Assembly (NCBI GenBank): GCA_004211435.1
Contig: SECS01000031.1
Span: 1 to 32,866 of the forward strand
Direction: 5' to 3'
Source: Novosphingobium sp.
Lineage (GTDB): Bacteria; Pseudomonadota; Alphaproteobacteria; Sphingomonadales; Sphingomonadaceae
DNA length: 32,866 bases
Shown here: positions 8,901-16,833 of the stretch, piece after piece
How the letters are laid out: each line of letters starts with the position of its first letter
How positions within the stretch are numbered: the stretch's first letter is position 1
The notes under the pieces: generated by a model
What the model was told of the DNA's origin: nothing
The model's input: only the letters and a program-made list of their open reading frames with translations
Database searches by the model: none
Made by a program: the position numbers and the translations under genes

Positions 8901-10657
8901 GCCGCCAGCTTGAAGGGTTCGATCTCGCCCGCCAGGTAGAGCTTCTTGGCCTTGGCACGGCTGAGCTTGCCCGAACTGGTACGCGGCAGGGTGCGCGGAG
9001 GAACCAGTTCGACGATGCAGTTCATGCCGGTGATCGAGCGGACCTTGTCGCGGATCTCGTCGTGCAGCTTGATGCGCTCGATCGGATCGGAAACACGGCA
9101 GTGGACGAGCACGGCGGGCACTTCCTCGCCGTTCTCGGTCTCGAGACTGAAGGCAGCGATGTCACCCTGGTGGAAGCCCGGAAGCTGTTCCACGGCCCAC
9201 TCGATATCCTGAGGCCAGTGGTTCTTGCCGTTGATGATGATCATGTCCTTCGCCCGGCCGACGATGAACAGGTAGCCATCGACGAGGTAGCCCATGTCGC
9301 CGGTGTCGAGCCAGCCATCGACCATGCAGGCCTCGGTCGCCTCGGGGTCGCGGTAGTAGGAATGCATGACGCTGGTGCCGCGGCACCAGACCTTGCCGAT
9401 GTGGTGATCAGCCAGCGCGTGGCCGGCTTCGCCGCGGATCTCGAGCTCCATGCCGCGCACGACCTTGCCGCAGTTGACGATTGCGCGGTAGCGGGCGGGA
9501 CGGCTGAGGTCACGCGGGCAGCCCGACAGGCGCTCCTCCTCGACCAGCTCGACGCGGATGCCTTCGCCCGGCGGCATCAGCGTGACCGCGAGCGTGGCCT
9601 CGGCGAGGCCGTAGCTCGGCATGAAGGCGCCGGCCTTGAAACCCGCCGGGGCGAAGGTGTTGACGAAGGCCTGCATCACGTCGGGCCGGATCATGTCGGC
9701 ACCGTTGCCGGCCAGCCGCCAGCGCGACAGGTCGAAGCGTTCGGCGACGTTGGTCTGGCTCGAGACGCGGCGCGAGCAGATGTCGTAGCCGAAGGTCGGC
9801 GAGAAGCTGACCGAGGTGCCCGGGTTGCGGCTGATCAGGTCCAGCCAGGCCAGCGGGCGACGGGCGAAATCCTCGGTCTTGAGGTAATCGACCGAGAATT
9901 GGTTGCCGATCGGCGAGAGGAAGCAGCCGACCAGACCCATGTCGTGGTACCAGGGCAACCACGAGACGCACCGGTCGCTCGGGCCGATGTTCATTCCGTG
10001 GCTATGCCCGGCGAGGTTCGCCAGCAGCGAGCGGTGCGTGACCGCGACTCCGTGCGGGAAGCGGGTCGAGCCGCTCGAATACTGGAGGAAGCAGATGTCG
10101 TCCGGTGCGGGAGTCGGCAGAGCAACTTCCGTCGCCGCTTCCTGCGCGAAAGCCTCCCAGACCACGCCTTCGCAGCCCTGACGCTCGGCGGCGGCAAGTG
10201 CCATCGTTTCGAGCTCGGCCGGGAACAGCAGCATCCTGGGTTCCGCAGAGGCCATCTGCACGGAGATCTGGTCGATGTAATTGTCCTTGCCGCCAAAGCT
10301 GGTCGGCAACGGCAGAGGAACGGGCCAGGCACCGGCATAGACCGCACCGCAGAACAGCGCGGCGAAGTGCGGACCGGTCTCGGCGATCAGGGCGATGCGA
10401 TCCCCCGGCTTCACGCCGTGCGCGATCAAGCGATAGGCCATCGCGAGCGCATCCTGGCGGAGCTCAGAGAAGGGGTAAGGGCGCACCAGCGTGCCGCGCG
10501 GATCGTGGAAGTTCAGCCCGCGCTTGCCCTGGGCAGCGTAGTCGATCGCTTCGCAAAAGTTGTCGAAATCGGCGTAGCGGCGCGGAAGATCGTCTTCGTT
10601 TGCGGTCGGAATGAGGTTGTTATTAGCCGTCGGCACCAGCGTGGCGGTGTCGGTCAT
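8897..10657 (-). CDS. Fatty-acyl-AMP ligase (FAAL), acyl-adenylate-forming enzyme
   Basis: The 586-residue cytosolic enzyme is of the ANL superfamily. FAALs activate fatty acids as acyl-adenylates and pass them to acyl carrier proteins rather than to CoA. The P-loop appears as QYSSGSTRFPHGV at about residues 192-204, the form typical of FAALs. Further motifs are PSYGLAEATLA, WLDTGDMGYL with the ribose-binding Asp, and the C-terminal catalytic lysine in TSSGKLSRAK at about K564. No polyketide synthase, acyl carrier protein or sphingolipid gene is adjacent, so the acceptor is unknown; in sphingomonads a role in sphingolipid or complex lipid synthesis is a fair guess. It diverges from recX with a 138-base gap holding no promoter I can defend. 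I see no strong ribosome binding site. Confidence 0.9.
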   Translation of the reverse strand: MTDTATLVPTANNNLIPTANEDDLPRRYADFDNFCEAIDYAAQGKRGLNFHDPRGTLVRPYPFSELRQDALAMAYRLIAHGVKPGDRIALIAETGPHFAALFCGAVYAGAWPVPLPLPTSFGGKDNYIDQISVQMASAEPRMLLFPAELETMALAAAERQGCEGVVWEAFAQEAATEVALPTPAPDDICFLQYSSGSTRFPHGVAVTHRSLLANLAGHSHGMNIGPSDRCVSWLPWYHDMGLVGCFLSPIGNQFSVDYLKTEDFARRPLAWLDLISRNPGTSVSFSPTFGYDICSRRVSSQTNVAERFDLSRWRLAGNGADMIRPDVMQAFVNTFAPAGFKAGAFMPSYGLAEATLAVTLMPPGEGIRVELVEEERLSGCPRDLSRPARYRAIVNCGKVVRGMELEIRGEAGHALADHHIGKVWCRGTSVMHSYYRDPEATEACMVDGWLDTGDMGYLVDGYLFIVGRAKDMIIINGKNHWPQDIEWAVEQLPGFHQGDIAAFSLETENGEEVPAVLVHCRVSDPIERIKLHDEIRDKVRSITGMNCIVELVPPRTLPRTSSGKLSRAKAKKLYLAGEIEPFKLAA

Positions 10658-10795
10658 GTGCGGTAACCCGTTGTTGTTACAAGATTTATGGCGATGTGCC
10701 GATGCCCTATACCGGAAACCTTCGATCCGGGCATGGCAAAAACCCTCCGTTCGCGGGCTTTCCCATTCTGAGGCGACTGTGGCACGAATAGGGCA

Positions 10796-11374
10796 ATGGT
10801 GTCACAATCCCCAGCTACCGGGCCGCGTCGCGGTCCCAAATCGGCACCCAAGCCGATCACCGCGTCGAGGCTGGAAGAGCTGGCTTTGGCCTATGTCGCA
10901 CGCTTTGCCACCAGCCGCGCCAAGCTCGAAGGTTACCTCGCGCGCAAGCTGCGCGAGCGCGGCTGGGATGGCGAAGGACAGGCGCCGGTGACTTCGTTGG
11001 TCGAGCGTTTCGTGGCGGCCGGATATGTCGACGACGCCGCTTTCGCGCGCGCCAAGAGCGGCAGCCTGCTGCGTCGCGGCTATGGCCAGCGGCGCGTGAA
11101 CCAGGCGCTCGGCGCGGCCGGGATCGACGAGGATGTCCGTGCCGAGGTCCGCGCGGGCGAAGGCGCCCAGCGGCGCGCCGCGCTTGCCTTGGCGCGCAAG
11201 CGCGGCTTCGGTCCGTTCGGACGCGGCGATGTTTCGGAACGCGATCGGGCGCTGCGCGAGAAGCAGATCGCCGCGATGCTGCGCGCCGGCCATGGTCTGG
11301 ACAGCGCTCGCGAATTGGTCGATGCCGCGTCCATTGAGGCGGCCGAGGAATGGGCCGCGCTGGAGGACGAATAG
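10796..11374 (+). CDS. recX: RecX family regulatory protein
   Basis: RecX proteins bind RecA filaments and limit recombinase activity. The 192-residue product has a basic N-terminus followed by helical repeats: a LARKLRERGW repeat at about residues 47-56, FVAAGYVDDAAFARAKSGSLLRRGYGQRRV at about 72-101 (the family core) and a diverged third repeat near 140-180. No recA gene lies in the window. The stop (TAG 11372-11374) directly abuts the ATG of the DUF192 gene, so the two are likely cotranscribed. ATG 10796 has only a weak purine run (AGGG) upstream, and GTG 10799 is an alternative start. The family is diverse in sequence, but the AGYVDDAAFA pattern is characteristic. Confidence 0.85.
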   Translation: MVSQSPATGPRRGPKSAPKPITASRLEELALAYVARFATSRAKLEGYLARKLRERGWDGEGQAPVTSLVERFVAAGYVDDAAFARAKSGSLLRRGYGQRRVNQALGAAGIDEDVRAEVRAGEGAQRRAALALARKRGFGPFGRGDVSERDRALREKQIAAMLRAGHGLDSARELVDAASIEAAEEWAALEDE

Positions 11375-11878
11375 ATGCGATCGATGCCGTCATGGGGAAC
11401 GCGAGGCCTTATCGCGGTCGGCCTGATGCTGGCCGCCTGTTCGACCCAGCCCAACGACACCGCTGCGAAGACGCCGCCCCAGGCGACGGTCGCGCGGCAT
11501 GCCGAATCCGGCCTGCCGGTGGTGCCGCTCACGGTCACGCATGATCGCCGCCGGCACGCCTTCCGCGTCGAACTGGCGCGCACCAGCGCGGAACAGGCCA
11601 AAGGCTTGATGTTCCGCACGCAGATGGGCGCGAACGAGGGCATGATCTTTCCCATGGACCCGCCCCGCCTGGCCAGCTTCTGGATGCGCAACACGGTGAT
11701 CCCGCTCGACATCATCTTCGTCGGCGAGGACCGTCGCGTGCTCAATATCGCCGCCAATGCCGTGCCCTATGCGGAAACGCCGATCCCGTCGGCGGGCAAG
11801 GTCAGCGCAGTGCTCGAGCTGATCGGCGGACGCGCGGCGGCGCTTGGCATCGTCGCAGGCGACAAGGTGGACTGGTAA
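11375..11878 (+). CDS. DUF192 domain lipoprotein
   Basis: The 167-residue product has a lipoprotein signal peptide whose lipobox LAAC puts the lipid-modified cysteine at about residue 24. It is then expected to be anchored on the periplasmic face of a membrane. The DUF192 domain follows at about residues 50-165, with the family patterns ELARTSAEQAKGLMFR, GMIFPMD and FWMRNTVIPLDIIFV. No biochemical function is established for the family, so none is assigned. The ATG directly follows the recX stop codon. About 76 bases separate it from the NDUFA12 gene. Confidence 0.88.
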   Translation: MRSMPSWGTRGLIAVGLMLAACSTQPNDTAAKTPPQATVARHAESGLPVVPLTVTHDRRRHAFRVELARTSAEQAKGLMFRTQMGANEGMIFPMDPPRLASFWMRNTVIPLDIIFVGEDRRVLNIAANAVPYAETPIPSAGKVSAVLELIGGRAAALGIVAGDKVDW

Positions 11879-11954
11879 GGTAGCTTCTTTCGCGTCCGTC
11901 ATCGGTTACTGGACGCTTGCCCCTGACCCCCAAAATCCGCTAGGCGCCGGCACC

Positions 11955-12356
11955 ATGGGTATCCTCTCGAAGATCTTCACCTGGTGGGATGGCGCGACCA
12001 TCGGCACGCTGCTCGATTCGTCGCTGCGTGGTGAGCACGTGGGCACCGACGCCCAGGGCAATCGCTACTATCGTGGCAAGAAGCCGAAGAACGTCGACGG
12101 GCTCGAGCGCCGTTGGGTGATCTATTCGGGCGCCAACGACGCCAGCCGCGTGCCCGCCGAATGGCACGGCTGGCTGCACGGCAGTTTCGATGGCGTGCCC
12201 GAGAGCAATCTGCCGCCGCCGCGAATCTGGGAGGTGGACTACACCCCCAATGCGACGGGTACCGATCAGGCCTATCGTCCGCAGGGCGCGCTCGAGCGCG
12301 GTGGCCGGCGTGCGCAGGCTACGGGCGACTACCAGGCCTGGTCACCGGACGCTTAA
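11955..12356 (+). CDS. NDUFA12-family NADH:ubiquinone oxidoreductase accessory subunit
   Basis: The 133-residue protein belongs to the NDUFA12 (B17.2) family, a supernumerary subunit of respiratory complex I found in mitochondria and alphaproteobacteria. It starts GILSKIFTWWDGATIGT, followed by the hallmark RRWVIYSGANDASRVPAEWHGWLHG at about residues 52-76 and the C-terminal WEVDYTPNATGT with a proline-containing tail. Its location apart from the nuo operon (not in this window) is usual. ATG 11955 is chosen because upstream sequence in the same frame does not match the family and overlaps the DUF192 gene. The DUF2155 gene follows after 5 bases, so the two are probably cotranscribed. Confidence 0.92.
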   Translation: MGILSKIFTWWDGATIGTLLDSSLRGEHVGTDAQGNRYYRGKKPKNVDGLERRWVIYSGANDASRVPAEWHGWLHGSFDGVPESNLPPPRIWEVDYTPNATGTDQAYRPQGALERGGRRAQATGDYQAWSPDA

Positions 12357-12361
12357 GGACG

Positions 12362-13030
12362 ATGACGCGGCCGATGCGCCGGACATCCGTTCTTGTGCCA
12401 GCCGCTCTTCTGCTGGTCGTGGCCCTCGCGGGCTGCAATCGCGGCGACGAGCAAGGCGCCGATCCGGCTGCGACCGAGGTTCCCAAGGCGGTGTCCGCGG
12501 CCCCGGTCGGGATTTCCGCGGTCGAGAGCCAGTTCGGCACGCCAGTCAAGGATCGCGTCGCGACGATCGGCTTGCTCAACAAGCGCAACAACCTGTCGCA
12601 GGACCTCGTGATGAAGTCCGGCGAATCGCGCCGGGTCGGCAACGTCATCGTGCGCCTCGCGAGCTGCGAACGGACGCTACCCTGGGAGAGTCCCGCCGAG
12701 GTCGGCGCTTTCGTCCAAGTCTTCGTCGAGGAACGCGCGCGCACAACCGAGCCGCTTTCATGGCGCAAGATCTTCTCGGGCTGGCTGTTCAAGAATTCGC
12801 CGTCGCTCAACGTGATCGAACACCCGGTCTACGACGTCTGGGTCAAGGACTGCGCGATGAAGTTCCCGGGCGAGGAGGCCGATCCCTCGGCCTCGGCGAG
12901 CAGTGCCGCGAAGCCTGCGGGCAGGGCCAGCGCTTCCGCGTCGCCCTCGCCGACCGCATCGCCGCGTCCTGCGCCGAGCGCAACCGCTTCGCCCGCACGC
13001 GCGCCGGCCTCTACCCCGACTCCCGAATAG
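12362..13030 (+). CDS. DUF2155 lipoprotein with low-complexity C-terminal tail
   Basis: The 222-residue product has a lipoprotein-like signal (ALLLVVALAGC, modified Cys at about residue 22). It has a DUF2155 domain at about residues 50-165, recognised by ATIGLLNKRNNLSQDLVMKSGE, CERTLPWE and SGWLFKNSPSLNVIEHPVYDVWVKDC. The family is typical of alphaproteobacteria and often lies near complex I accessory genes, as here. The last 50 residues are almost only Ala, Ser, Pro and Thr. ATG 12362 has AAGGA just upstream. The final 202 bases are antisense to the end of aat, so the tail is one side of a two-frame overlap. Confidence 0.88.
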   Translation: MTRPMRRTSVLVPAALLLVVALAGCNRGDEQGADPAATEVPKAVSAAPVGISAVESQFGTPVKDRVATIGLLNKRNNLSQDLVMKSGESRRVGNVIVRLASCERTLPWESPAEVGAFVQVFVEERARTTEPLSWRKIFSGWLFKNSPSLNVIEHPVYDVWVKDCAMKFPGEEADPSASASSAAKPAGRASASASPSPTASPRPAPSATASPARAPASTPTPE

Positions 13031-13626
13031 GGCGGCTGCGCGGCGCTTAGCAGTGCTACGTACCGCCGCTGGCTGATCTCCACCGCGCCCAGCGAGGCGA
13101 GGTGCGGCGTAATGAACTGGCAATCGAGCAGTTCCGCTCCGCAGCGGCGCAGGGCTGCAACGAGCCAGGCCAGCGCGACCTTCGAGGCATCGGGAACGCG
13201 GCTGAACATCGATTCGCCGCAGAACACGCGATCGAAGCCGACGCCGTAGAGCCCACCTACCAACTGGCCATCCTGCCAGCACTCAATCGAGTGGGCCTGG
13301 CCGAGTTCGTGCAGGTGCTGATAGCTCGCGGCGATGCGGTGGCTGATCCAGCTTTCGCCGCTGCCGTCGCGGCGCGGTGCCGCGCAGGATTCCATCACCG
13401 CGGCGAAGGCCGTGTTGCAGGTCACGGCGAAGCGTCCGCGCCGCAGAGTCCGCGCCAGCGATTTCGACAGGTGGAGGCCGTCGAGCGGCAGGATCGCGCG
13501 TTTGCGCGGCTCGACCCAGAAGATTTCGGGGTCGTCGCGGTGATCGGCCATAGGGAATATGCCGCTGCGATAGGCCAGCAGAAGAAGATCCGGGTCGATG
13601 ATCGGTGGCGTTGCGGGAGCGTGCAC
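12829..13626 (-). CDS. aat: Leucyl/phenylalanyl-tRNA-protein transferase, extended C-terminus
   Basis: Aat moves Leu or Phe from charged tRNA onto proteins with N-terminal Lys or Arg, marking them for ClpS/ClpAP degradation in the cytosol. The family core is clear over residues 10-195: LLLLAYRSGIFPMAD, FWVEPRKRAILPL, the SWISHRIAASYQHLHELGQAHSIECW region, GGLYGVGFDRVFCGESMFSR, and DCQFITPHLASLGAVEISQRRYV. After about residue 198 the frame continues for 67 residues of Ala/Gly/Glu-rich sequence that resembles no Aat domain. This tail is exactly the part antisense to the DUF2155 tail. The usual protein would end close to residue 200-240, so the extension is probably a drifted C-terminus or a lost stop. 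Confidence 0.93.
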   Translation of the reverse strand: MHAPATPPIIDPDLLLLAYRSGIFPMADHRDDPEIFWVEPRKRAILPLDGLHLSKSLARTLRRGRFAVTCNTAFAAVMESCAAPRRDGSGESWISHRIAASYQHLHELGQAHSIECWQDGQLVGGLYGVGFDRVFCGESMFSRVPDASKVALAWLVAALRRCGAELLDCQFITPHLASLGAVEISQRRYVALLSAAQPPYSGVGVEAGARAGEAVALGAGRGDAVGEGDAEALALPAGFAALLAEAEGSASSPGNFIAQSLTQTS

Positions 13627-13739
13627 GGCGCGAGTCTAGCAGAGCGTGCGGGCAATCCAAACCTCCCGGCTGGGGTAGGATTTTCTGATTGCACCACCTT
13701 GCCATCGCCGCCGACACCCCCTAGAGGCAGCCGGCCCGC

Positions 13740-13815
13740 AGGAGTGTAGCTCAGTTGGTAGAGCATCGGTCTCCAAAACCGAGGGCCCACGGTTCGAGTC
13801 CGTGCACTCCTGCCA
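13740..13815 (+). tRNA. tRNA-Trp (anticodon CCA)
   Basis: A full cloverleaf can be drawn. The 7-bp acceptor stem is AGGAGTG paired with CACTCCT (13805-13811). A D-arm GCTC...GAGC follows, then an anticodon stem TCGGT/ACCGA around the loop CTCCAAA with anticodon CCA, and a T-arm CACGG-TTCGAGT-CCGTG. Discriminator G 13812 and an encoded CCA end (13813-13815) follow. tRNA-Trp immediately before secE is a common bacterial arrangement; here a 1.5-kb membrane-protein gene lies between them. Confidence 0.97.
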
Positions 13816-13843
13816 GCATTCCCCCAAGGAAGCTGAAAAGCCG

Positions 13844-15355
13844 ATGGAATCATCCCCGCCGATGATGCGGCACAAGCGCGAATCAGGCGAGGGGCCAACC
13901 GTCCTCCGCCTCGCGCTGGCGCGCGTGTCCTCCCGCGAAGGGCTGTTTCTGGCGCTGTTCCTCGCACTGCTTTCGGCGATGCCTTTCATCGTCGCCGCGC
14001 ATCCCCAGCTGACCGACTATCCTTCGCACCTCGCGCGCTACGGCATCATGCTCGACGGCGGTCGCGACCCGTTCCTCGCGCGCTACTACGACTTCCACTG
14101 GCAGTTGACCGGCAATCTGGGCGTCGACCTGCTGATCTGGCCGCTGGCCAAGCTGATCGGGCTCGAGCCAGCGGGGAGGGTGATCGGCATGATCATCCCG
14201 CCGCTGACCGCGCTCGGCCTGATCGCCGTCGAATGGGTCCTGCGCCGGCGCATAGGCATCGCCACGCTGATGGCGCTGACCTTCATCTGGTCGCCCGCGA
14301 TGGTGCTGGGCTTCTACAACTTCTGCCTGTCGCTGGCACTGGTGCTGCTGTCCTTCGCGCTCTGGGTCCGGCTCGACGCCTGGCCGCGCCGCTGGCTGCC
14401 GTTTATCCCGATCGGTCTGGCTATGTGGCTGTGCCACGCTTCGGGCTGGGGCGTGCTCGGCGTGTTGGTGTTCGGCTACGAATTCCACAAGCGCAAGAGT
14501 CTGCATGCCGTGCTTGCGACCTGGCCGCTGGTCTTTCCGCTGATTCCGATGCTGCTGAGCGGGGGCGCCAAGGGGGCGCTGTCGTACGGATCGGGTGTCG
14601 GGATTTTCAAGCTGGCCATCTGGATCCAGGCCATGCGCGACCAGTCGTTCATGCTCGACGTCGCCACTTTGGCGATCGCGCTGCTCGTGCTGCTGGCGGC
14701 GGCGATGGCACGCAAGATCGACGGACGGCTCGGCTGGGCGACGCTGATCCTGCTGGTCCTGACCTTTGCCATGCCGCGCCACTTCGGCGGCGGCGACTAT
14801 GCCGATTATCGGCTGATTGCGGTCTCGCTGATGATCGGTTGCCTGGCGATCGACTGGTCGGCGCCGCGCTGGCTGGTCTGGCTGGCGCCCGTGCTGTTCC
14901 TCGTCCGGCTGGACCTGACCTGCGCCGCCTGGGAAGTGAATTCGCGCGAGACGACGCAGATCCTCAAGGCCCTCGATTACATGCCCCGGGGCGCGCGCGT
15001 CGCCGGCATCATCGTGGTCGAGGCCCGGGGTTGGGCGCTCAACCCCTTCGAACATGTCACGAGCTATGCGACCGTGCGCAAGAGCGCCCTGGTCAACTCG
15101 CATTTCGCCATTCCCGGCGTGCATATGCTGCGGCTCAAGGAAGGCGGGAAGGGCTTCGTCGATCCTTCGCATCGCATCGTCCACTGGCCTGGCCGCAAGG
15201 TCTGGCTGCACAATTTCAAGCCGGCGAAGCAGGCCGACTACCTGTGGTTCATCGGCCGGACCATGCCCTCCAGTCTGCCCGAAGGCGCGAAGGTGCTGTT
15301 CGCGACGCGCCACTCGTTCCTCGTTCGGCTTGCAAACCGGCCCGTCGCTCGCTAG
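13844..15355 (+). CDS. Hypothetical polytopic membrane protein
   Basis: The 503-residue product has about 9-10 hydrophobic segments spread from residue 25 to about 365, followed by a soluble C-terminal domain of roughly 130 residues (starting near SRETTQILKALDYMPRGARV). This layout, with an extracytoplasmic loop after TM1 (AAHPQLTDYPSHLARYG), resembles membrane glycosyltransferases of the GT-C kind. I see no diagnostic motif, so the function is left open. ATG 13844 is only 28 bases past tRNA-Trp; a second ATG at 13862 is possible. It separates tRNA-Trp from secE, which are usually adjacent. Confidence 0.75.
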   Translation: MESSPPMMRHKRESGEGPTVLRLALARVSSREGLFLALFLALLSAMPFIVAAHPQLTDYPSHLARYGIMLDGGRDPFLARYYDFHWQLTGNLGVDLLIWPLAKLIGLEPAGRVIGMIIPPLTALGLIAVEWVLRRRIGIATLMALTFIWSPAMVLGFYNFCLSLALVLLSFALWVRLDAWPRRWLPFIPIGLAMWLCHASGWGVLGVLVFGYEFHKRKSLHAVLATWPLVFPLIPMLLSGGAKGALSYGSGVGIFKLAIWIQAMRDQSFMLDVATLAIALLVLLAAAMARKIDGRLGWATLILLVLTFAMPRHFGGGDYADYRLIAVSLMIGCLAIDWSAPRWLVWLAPVLFLVRLDLTCAAWEVNSRETTQILKALDYMPRGARVAGIIVVEARGWALNPFEHVTSYATVRKSALVNSHFAIPGVHMLRLKEGGKGFVDPSHRIVHWPGRKVWLHNFKPAKQADYLWFIGRTMPSSLPEGAKVLFATRHSFLVRLANRPVAR

Positions 15356-15466
15356 ATCGCGACCGTCTTCCTACAAAGATGATCGTTCGCCCCTCCCGGC
15401 ACCAGCCGGGGCGGCGATGAAGACTTGGTGGAAGGCACAACGGATTTAGTGAGGCGAAAAGCAGAC

Positions 15467-15661
15467 ATGGCCAAGACCAGCCCCGGCGAGTTCATGCGCC
15501 AAGTGCAGGCGGAAATGCGCAAGGTCGTGTGGCCGACGCGTCAGGAGACGATCACCACGGGCATCTTCGTGGCGATCCTGATGACGATCCTGGCGGTGTT
15601 CTTCCTGGGCGTGGATTCGCTCTTCGGCGCGATCGTGCGCTGGCTGCTGACGCTCGCCTGA
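15467..15661 (+). CDS. secE: Preprotein translocase subunit SecE
   Basis: SecE is the small essential subunit of the SecYEG channel in the inner membrane. The 64-residue product is the short, single-span form usual in alphaproteobacteria: a cytosolic amphipathic part with the conserved EMRKVVWPTRQETITT (about residues 16-31), then one membrane segment at about 32-55. It is followed by nusG after 23 bases, the standard order secE-nusG-rplK-rplA. ATG 15467 gives the expected length. The preceding 111 bases must hold the promoter, but I could not identify a convincing one. Confidence 0.95.
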   Translation: MAKTSPGEFMRQVQAEMRKVVWPTRQETITTGIFVAILMTILAVFFLGVDSLFGAIVRWLLTLA

Positions 15662-15684
15662 GCCCTGAGAGAAAGACAAGACGA

Positions 15685-16221
15685 ATGGCCCGCTGGTACA
15701 TCATCCACGCCTATTCCGGCTTCGAGAACAAGGTCAAAGAGGCGATCCTGAACGAGGCCGAGCGTCTCGGTCTCGAACAGCTCGTTGAAGCGGTCGAGGT
15801 TCCGACCGAGTCCGTCACCGAAGTGAAGCGCGGCAAGAAGGTCCAGGTCGAGCGCAAGTTCATGCCGGGCTATGTTCTCGCCAAGCTGACCTTGAACGAC
15901 GACGTCTACCACCTCGTCAAGAACACCGCGAAAGTCACCGGCTTTCTGGGGCCCAACGGCAAGCCGCAGCCGATCAGCGAGCGCGAGGCTGCCCGCTATT
16001 TCGGTGCGCGCGAACAGGCCGCTGCCGAGCCGCGTCACCAGGTCTCCGTCGATTACGAGATCGGCGATTCGGTCAAGGTGCTCGACGGTCCCTTCGCCAG
16101 CTTCAACGGCCTGGTGGAAGAACTCGACTTCGACAAGAACCGGGTCAAGGTTTCGGTCTCGATCTTCGGCCGCGCGACGCCGGTCGAGCTCGATTTCGAG
16201 CAGGTCGAACTCAGCAAGTAA
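15685..16221 (+). CDS. nusG: Transcription elongation and termination factor NusG
   Basis: NusG binds RNA polymerase, reduces pausing and links it to Rho or to the ribosome through S10. The 178-residue product has the NGN domain (WYIIHAYSGFENKVKEAI at residues 4-21, then KFMPGYVLAKL and VKNTAKVTGFLG) and the C-terminal KOW domain (GDSVKVLDGPFASFNGLVEELD at about 122-143). It starts at ATG 15685 behind GAGAGAAAGA and lies 23 bases after secE. The rplK start is 176 bases downstream, past a leader with two hairpins. Confidence 0.97.
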   Translation: MARWYIIHAYSGFENKVKEAILNEAERLGLEQLVEAVEVPTESVTEVKRGKKVQVERKFMPGYVLAKLTLNDDVYHLVKNTAKVTGFLGPNGKPQPISEREAARYFGAREQAAAEPRHQVSVDYEIGDSVKVLDGPFASFNGLVEELDFDKNRVKVSVSIFGRATPVELDFEQVELSK

Positions 16222-16397
16222 GCCTCGACCTCCCCAACCGGGAGATCGTCGTTGCAAATTCGCGCCGATCCCGCTATCGGCGCGCGCTTCCGGACTCGTT
16301 CGGATCCCCGCGGGAGCCTCGGATTCATGTCCGAGGCGCTTGACCGCTTACTCTGAGGTTCTGCTCGCAGGGCCGACAGGAAGAAAGGAGGCCCTCC
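16222..16397 (+). promoter_or_regulatory. rplK-rplA leader region with two perfect hairpins
   Basis: This 176-base gap contains a 9-bp perfect stem (CGCGCCGAT at 16261-16269 with its complement at 16276-16284, 6-base loop). It also has an 8-bp perfect stem (GCCTCGGA at 16316-16323 with its complement at 16330-16337, 6-base loop). Neither is followed by a T-run, so simple termination is unlikely. In E. coli, L1 represses its own operon by binding the leader mRNA; these hairpins are candidates for structure in the equivalent region, by inference only. AAAGGAGG at 16385-16392 is the rplK ribosome binding site. Confidence 0.5.
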
Positions 16398-16829
16398 GTG
16401 GCCAAGAAGATCGAAGGTTACATCAAGCTGCAGGTGTCGGCTGGCTCCGCCAACCCCTCGCCGCCGATCGGCCCGGCGCTGGGTCAGCGCGGCGTCAACA
16501 TCATGGAATTCTGCAAGCAGTTCAACGCTGCCACGCAGGAAATGGAAAAGGGCACGCCGCTGCCGACGGTTATCACCGTCTATGCGGACCGTTCGTTCTC
16601 GTTCGTCACCAAGACGCCCCCGGCGACCTACTTCATCAAGAAGGCTGCCAACCTGAAGTCGGGTTCGAAGGAGCCGGGCAAGATCTCGGCCGGAACGATC
16701 AAGCGTTCGCAGCTCGCCGAAATCGCCCAGGCCAAGATGGCCGATCTCAACGCCAATGACATCGATCAGGCGACGAAGATCATCGAAGGTTCCGCCCGTT
16801 CGATGGGCCTGCAGGTTGTGGAGGGCTGA
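16398..16829 (+). CDS. rplK: 50S ribosomal protein L11
   Basis: L11 sits at the base of the ribosomal stalk, binds the GTPase-associated region of 23S rRNA, and is needed for stringent RelA activation. The 143-residue product has the N-terminal domain with the conserved proline-rich element [20 protein letters not shown] at about residues 22-41. It also has the C-terminal rRNA-binding domain ending with DINQATK-like [20 protein letters not shown]. The start codon is GTG 16398, with AAAGGAGG five bases upstream. rplA follows after 4 bases. Confidence 0.97.
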   Translation: MAKKIEGYIKLQVSAGSANPSPPIGPALGQRGVNIMEFCKQFNAATQEMEKGTPLPTVITVYADRSFSFVTKTPPATYFIKKAANLKSGSKEPGKISAGTIKRSQLAEIAQAKMADLNANDIDQATKIIEGSARSMGLQVVEG

Positions 16830-16833
16830 TCTG

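Noticed and set aside
9062..10666. 534-codon plus-strand frame opposite the fatty-acyl-AMP ligase gene
   Set aside because: Composition is low-complexity and unlike a protein family. The minus-strand frame has all the ANL motifs.
13802..13843. Start of the membrane-protein frame inside tRNA-Trp
   Set aside because: The ATG at 13844 comes after the tRNA, and earlier starts would lie within the tRNA sequence.
16316..16337. The 8-bp hairpin as a transcription terminator or attenuator before rplK
   Set aside because: No T-run follows, and the operon is normally expressed as a unit at high level.
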